A stretch of DNA of 64,000 nucleotides. Origin: Rhodoblastus acidophilus (GTDB lineage: Bacteria; Pseudomonadota; Alphaproteobacteria; Rhizobiales; Beijerinckiaceae). The position numbers and the translations under genes were made by a program. Below, in pieces: positions 60,233-64,000 of the stretch; position 1 is the first letter of the stretch, and each line of letters starts with the position of its first letter. The notes below the pieces were generated by a model, which saw nothing but the letters and a program-made list of their open reading frames with translations, had not been told where the DNA came from and did no database searches. Where the stretch lies: NCBI RefSeq assembly GCF_025961575.1, contig NZ_JAOQNX010000023.1, positions 25,764 to 89,763 of the forward strand, written 5' to 3'.

Positions 60233-61342
60233 ATGTCTCACAACACTTTTGGACATTTGTTCCGCGTCACCACCTTTGGCGAGAGCCACGGCCCCGCGCT
60301 TGGCTGCGTCGTCGACGGCTGCCCGTCGCGCCTGCCGCTCGAAGCCGCCGAAATCCAGAAATTTTTGGACCTGCGCCGCCCCGGCCAGTCGCGCTTCACC
60401 ACCCAGCGGCAGGAGCCCGACGCGGTCAAAATTCTGTCCGGCGTGATGACCGATGAGACGGGCCGGCAACTCACCACCGGAACCCCGATCGCGCTGATGA
60501 TCGAAAACACGGATCAGCGCAGCAAGGATTACGGGGAGATCAAGGATTCGTATCGGCCGGGACACGCCGATTACGTCTATGACGTCAAATATGGCATCCG
60601 CGATTATCGCGGCGGCGGGCGTTCCTCCGCCCGCGAGACCGCGGCGCGCGTCGCCGCCGGCGCCGTCGCGCGCAAAGTGATCCCGGGCGTGACCATCCGG
60701 GCGGCGATGATCCAGGTGGGGCCGCACAAGATCGATCGCAGCCGCTGGGACTGGGCCGAGGTGTCGAACAACAGCCTGTTCTGCCCGGACGCGCAGGCCG
60801 CCGCTTTGTGGGCCGATTATCTCGACGACATCCGCAAGAAGGGCTCGTCCATTGGCGCGGTGCTCGAAGTGGTTGCCGAGGGGGTTCCTCCCGGCTGGGG
60901 CGCGCCGATCTATGGAAAACTCGACGCCGATCTCGCGGCGGCGCTGATGTCGATCAACGCGGTCAAAGGCGTGGAGATCGGCGACGGCTTTGACGTCGCC
61001 GCGCTCACCGGCGAGGACAATGCCGACGAAATGCGGGCCGGCAATGATGGGCCGCATTTTCTGGCGAACCACGCCGGCGGCATTTTGGGCGGCATTTCGA
61101 CCGGCCAGCCGATCGTCGCCCGTTTCGCGGTCAAGCCGACCTCCTCGATCCTGACCCCGCGCCTGTCGGTGAGCCGTTACGGCGACGAGGTGGAATTGCG
61201 CACAAAAGGCCGGCACGACCCCTGCGTCGGCGTGCGCGCCGCGCCGATCGCCGAAGCCATGGTCGCCTGCGTGCTCGCGGACCATTTTTTGCGCCATCGG
61301 GGCCAGCAGGGCGACGGATTCTCCTGGCCGTTCCCGCGATGA
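60233..61342 (+). CDS. aroC: Chorismate synthase
   Basis: 369 residues. Converts 5-enolpyruvylshikimate-3-phosphate to chorismate with reduced FMN. Signatures [16 protein letters not shown] (16-31), [21 protein letters not shown] (about 124-144) and the C-terminal [17 protein letters not shown]. Full length. Confidence 0.97.
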   Translation: MSHNTFGHLFRVTTFGESHGPALGCVVDGCPSRLPLEAAEIQKFLDLRRPGQSRFTTQRQEPDAVKILSGVMTDETGRQLTTGTPIALMIENTDQRSKDYGEIKDSYRPGHADYVYDVKYGIRDYRGGGRSSARETAARVAAGAVARKVIPGVTIRAAMIQVGPHKIDRSRWDWAEVSNNSLFCPDAQAAALWADYLDDIRKKGSSIGAVLEVVAEGVPPGWGAPIYGKLDADLAAALMSINAVKGVEIGDGFDVAALTGEDNADEMRAGNDGPHFLANHAGGILGGISTGQPIVARFAVKPTSSILTPRLSVSRYGDEVELRTKGRHDPCVGVRAAPIAEAMVACVLADHFLRHRGQQGDGFSWPFPR

Positions 61343-61452
61343 GCATGGCGCGCCGCCCCCAGAGGCGGCGCGGCCGCGTTCTCTGAGCTTCATGCGGATG
61401 TCACCTAATTTTCATAGGCAGTCGAAATTGCCTCGGTTATCGGGAGTTCGAC

Positions 61453-62100
61453 ATGTCGCATATGCTGGCGTCGGCGGAGCAGCTCAACGCGCGAAAAACT
61501 TACGAACGCATCGCGTTTCTTTATGATCTGCTGGATGCGCCCTACGAGATCGGCTGGAAGCGCGCGCTGCGCCGCCGCATGTTCGAAGGCTTGACGGGCG
61601 CCATTCTCGACGCCGGCGTCGGCACGGGCTGCAATTTCGTCGCCTATCCCGCGGGCGTGCGCGCCTCGGGCTGCGACGCCAGCGTCGCCATGCTGGAGCG
61701 CGCCCGCGTCCGCGCCGAAAAACTCGGCGTCGATGTCGAACTGCGCCGCTCCGATCTCACCCGCCTTGACTGGCCCGACGAAAAATTCGACGGCATCGTC
61801 GCCACTTTCGTCTTCGCCTGCATCGAGGACCATGAACAATTGGCGGCGCTCAAGGAATTGCGCCGCGTCTGCAAGCGCGGCGGCGAAATCCGCATCGTCG
61901 ATTACCGCCTCTCCGCGCGCCCGCTGGTGCGCAAGCGCCAGCAGGTGATGTCGCGCTGGCTGAGCGGCGCCTTCGCCGCCACCTATACCCCGACCACAGA
62001 ATCCTATTTCGCCGAAGCCGGGCTTGAAGTGATCGAGGAGAAATTCCTGCGCGGCGACATCCTCAAGATGATCCGGCTGCTCCCGCGCCAATTGTCATGA
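61453..62100 (+). CDS. Class I SAM methyltransferase, possibly lipid-directed
   Basis: 215 residues. YERIAFLYDLLDAPYE opening, SAM loop ILDAGVGTGCNF (about 51-62), acidic CDASVAMLERA, and VATFVFACIEDHEQL. Resembles PmtA/UbiE-type methyltransferases that act on phospholipids or quinones. It sits 30 bp before an OlsA-like acyltransferase, so a membrane-lipid head group is a plausible substrate, by inference only. Confidence 0.85.
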   Translation: MSHMLASAEQLNARKTYERIAFLYDLLDAPYEIGWKRALRRRMFEGLTGAILDAGVGTGCNFVAYPAGVRASGCDASVAMLERARVRAEKLGVDVELRRSDLTRLDWPDEKFDGIVATFVFACIEDHEQLAALKELRRVCKRGGEIRIVDYRLSARPLVRKRQQVMSRWLSGAFAATYTPTTESYFAEAGLEVIEEKFLRGDILKMIRLLPRQLS

Positions 62101-62130
62101 AACTGTCGTCGGCGCGTCCGATGAAGCGGC

Positions 62131-62889
62131 ATGTCCTATCTTCGCGCGCTCGCCTTCGTCCTCGCCCTGACCCTCTCGCTGATCTTCGCCGCGCCGCTGC
62201 AATGGCTGGCGCGGCGTTATAACTGGCCGCTCCAGCATCGCATCCAGATGGCGTTCTGCCGCCTGATGCTGGCCGCCATGGGCGTCCGCGTCGAGGCCCA
62301 TGGAACAATGCCCAGCGCGCGCCCGCGCTTCGTCGTCGCCAATCACGTGTCCTGGACGGATATTCTGGCGCTGGCGAGCCTGCATCCGCTGGTCTTCCTC
62401 GCCAAGAAGGAAGTGTCGAGCTGGCCGGTGCTGGGTTTTCTCGCGCGCCTGCAAGGCACTTTGTTCGTCGAGCGCGAGAACCGGCGCGCCATCCCGCTCG
62501 TCAATGCGGCCTTGTCGGAAAAGATGCGCGGCGGCGAGGATGTCGTCGTCTTCGCCGAGGGCACGTCCAGCGACGGATCGACGGTCCTTAAATTCAACGC
62601 CGCGCATTTCGCCATGCTCGCCGATATGCAGGCGGCGGGCGAGGCCTTTGTCATCGCGCCCGTGGGGATCGCCTATTCGCAGGATGTCGGCTGGTACGGC
62701 GACATGACTTTTTTGCCCCATCTGTGGAGCCTGATGAAGACGCGCGGCGGCGTCTCCTGCCAAATCTTCTTTGGCGATGCGGTCGACGCGTCAGGCCGCG
62801 ACCGCAAACAACTTGCGGCCGAGACCGAGGCGCGGGTGCGCGACCTGCTTCAGGCCGCGCGTTCGGAATCGCCGAAAAATTCGAGATAG
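62131..62889 (+). CDS. olsA: Lysophospholipid/lyso-ornithine-lipid acyltransferase
   Basis: 252 residues. PlsC-family acyltransferase: one N-terminal membrane helix, catalytic NHVSWTD (HX4D, about 70-76), and the FAEGTSSDG substrate motif. OlsA/PlsC assignment rests on the facing OlsB gene, since PlsC and OlsA cannot be told apart by motif alone. 3' end overlaps olsB by 40 bp, convergent. Confidence 0.85.
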   Translation: MSYLRALAFVLALTLSLIFAAPLQWLARRYNWPLQHRIQMAFCRLMLAAMGVRVEAHGTMPSARPRFVVANHVSWTDILALASLHPLVFLAKKEVSSWPVLGFLARLQGTLFVERENRRAIPLVNAALSEKMRGGEDVVVFAEGTSSDGSTVLKFNAAHFAMLADMQAAGEAFVIAPVGIAYSQDVGWYGDMTFLPHLWSLMKTRGGVSCQIFFGDAVDASGRDRKQLAAETEARVRDLLQAARSESPKNSR

Positions 62890-63737
62890 CGCGTGTCCAT
62901 CTCGGCCACCGGCATGACGACAAAGACGTCGGTGGTGTTGAATTTCTTGTCGACCACGGCGCCGTCGCCGAATTTTGCGCCGACGCGCAAATAGCCCTTG
63001 ATCAGCGGCGGCAGGCCGGCGAGCGCCTTGCGCTGGTCCAGCGCCGACTGCTCCAGCATGGCCATGGGCACATGCAAGCCGTTGCGCGCGCAAACCCTCC
63101 AGTCCTCGCCCGCGCCGGCGTGATGCGCCAGAAAACTCAGGGACACCGCATGTTTCAGCGGATTCGCGCCCTCAAAGCTGGCGCAGCCGATCAGCGCGTC
63201 CATGTCATAGGCGCGGATATAGGCGAGCAGGCCGCGCCACAGCAGTTCGATGGTTTTTTTCCCGCGATAGGGTTTGAGGACGCAGGAGCGGCCCAGCTCC
63301 AAAAACCGCTTGTCGGGATGGCGGGCCAGAAGCGGCGCCAAATCGTATTCGCCGGATGAGTAAAACCCGCGTTTCTTCGCCGCGACATCGCTGCGCAGCA
63401 GGCGATAGGCGCCTACGACGGTCGGCTTCTTCTTGCCGGTGCGGCTGCGCCCCTCATGGTCGATGACGATGAGATGATCGCAAAAGGCGTCGAACTTGTC
63501 GGCGTCGCGCCGGGTGAGCGCCGCCCTGGCGTCGGGAATCGCGCCGCCTTCCTCGAAAAAAACCTTGTAGCGCAGGCGTTGCGCCTTGGCCACGTCCTTG
63601 CGGGTGGTGGCGAGGCGGACCTCCAGCGAACCGATGCGGCCCAGCGATCCCGACAAAGTCACGGGAAGGACGCGGAACGGTTTTCGGAACGCGCCGGCTA
63701 TTATTTTCTTGCCGACTACGGGCGCTAACCCCCACAT
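62850..63737 (-). CDS. olsB: Ornithine-acyl-ACP acyltransferase OlsB
   Basis: 295 residues. GNAT-fold acyltransferase that N-acylates ornithine with a 3-hydroxy fatty acid to give lyso-ornithine lipid. Recognised by RLATTRKDVAKAQRLRYKVFFEE, FCDHLIVIDHE, LELGRSCVLKPYRGKKTIELLWRGL and LIKGYLRVGAKFGDGAVVDKKFNT. Together with olsA this completes ornithine-lipid synthesis. Upstream is the repeat near the window end. Confidence 0.92.
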   Translation of the reverse strand: MWGLAPVVGKKIIAGAFRKPFRVLPVTLSGSLGRIGSLEVRLATTRKDVAKAQRLRYKVFFEEGGAIPDARAALTRRDADKFDAFCDHLIVIDHEGRSRTGKKKPTVVGAYRLLRSDVAAKKRGFYSSGEYDLAPLLARHPDKRFLELGRSCVLKPYRGKKTIELLWRGLLAYIRAYDMDALIGCASFEGANPLKHAVSLSFLAHHAGAGEDWRVCARNGLHVPMAMLEQSALDQRKALAGLPPLIKGYLRVGAKFGDGAVVDKKFNTTDVFVVMPVAEMDTRYLEFFGDSERAA

Positions 63738-63808
63738 CGCGACTCTCCAAAGCTAGAACCAAGTATTCGCTTCAAAGATCACATTGGGGCGAAGCTTTTG
63801 TGACGATT

Positions 63809-63880
63809 AGAGCATTTAGATCGAAGCGGATTCCGGTTCGCGTGAAGGAAATGCGTCAAATCAAAGAACTAGATCGCGTT
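63809..63880. repeat. Rhizobiales-type intergenic repeat
   Basis: Begins AGAGCATTTAGATCGAAGCG and continues through TTCCGGTTCGCGTGAAGG and ATGCGTCAAATCAAAGAAC to CTAGATC. This matches a well-known alphaproteobacterial intergenic repeat pattern. It lies upstream of olsB; no gene is seen from 63738 to 64000. Confidence 0.7.
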
Positions 63881-64000
63881 CGTAACGTGAGTTCGCGGAA
63901 CGTGCTCTAGAGCGCGTTCGGCGGCTTCAGATTCAATGGGGGATTCCCAACTGGCTTGAACAATGCGATTCTTTCTTCGTGATTGCGAGGGAGGAATCCC

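Overview
The window is GC-rich, densely coded chromosomal DNA from an alphaproteobacterium, most likely Hyphomicrobiales (the Rhizobiales, Beijerinckiaceae/Methylocystaceae side). The clues are a homospermidine synthase of the Blastochloris type, a bcsS/bcsN-bearing cellulose locus, ornithine-lipid genes, the ubiK-lgt-midA-pgeF neighbourhood, and many copies of short palindromic intergenic repeats (core ATGCCCGGC/GCCGGGCAT or ATGGCCGGG/CCCGGCCAT) that are common in this order. The species cannot be fixed from the window. No IS element, integrase, rRNA, CRISPR array or confident tRNA was seen.

Layout. 0-4.4 kb (minus strand): a VapBC toxin-antitoxin pair with its own palindromic operator, moaD/pgsA, a TetR-type regulator, proC/YbjN and ubiK. 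4.6-8.2 kb (plus): lgt, a MidA-type methyltransferase, pgeF, an SMR efflux pump and a secreted protein. 8.2-12.5 kb: a Gly/His-rich secreted protein with a DUF2092 protein, a Tat-exported YtcJ-like amidohydrolase, and moaE. 12.6-14.9 kb: a two-gene ABC exporter. 15.0-25.1 kb: the cellulose locus bcsS, then bcsA-bcsB-bcsZ-TPR protein (BcsK-like)-bcsN packed as one operon. 25.3-30 kb: two small unknown genes, then an operon of ATP-grasp, alpha-E, transglutaminase and Lrp/AsnC genes. 30-35 kb: a Na/Pi cotransporter-like protein, a CorA/ZntB-like transporter, hss and a GNAT acetyltransferase. 36-39 kb: a Tat-exported OpgD/OpgG glucan protein and rsgA.

39-41 kb is the one accessory-looking stretch. 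It is poorer in genes and locally AT-rich, has one unknown gene and a recombinase-like HTH remnant, and carries a near-perfect parS-like site. 41-44.4 kb is an E. coli-type fumarate reductase operon (frdABCD). 44.5-52 kb holds purine/pyrimidine salvage genes, an outer-membrane protein, ogt, an anchored unknown protein, trxB, a single-domain response regulator and an SPFH/holin-like membrane pair. 52-58.3 kb holds a LuxR-type regulator, a phosphodiester glycosidase, a striking HTH-RibB-degenerate-GCHII fusion with its own palindrome, and cobalamin genes cobQ, cbiB and cobC. 58-64 kb ends with a DUF1499 protein, aroC, a small methyltransferase and tail-to-tail olsA/olsB genes for ornithine lipids.

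Main functional themes are the cell envelope (cellulose, osmoregulated glucans, ornithine lipids, lipoprotein maturation, peptidoglycan editing), cofactor synthesis (molybdopterin, cobalamin, riboflavin, ubiquinone accessory) and anaerobic respiration. The observation most worth pursuing is the HTH-RibBX fusion. It lies about 25 bp downstream of a perfect 9+5+9 inverted repeat whose two arms each contain a TAAAAT hexamer, which suggests a riboflavin enzyme that represses its own promoter.
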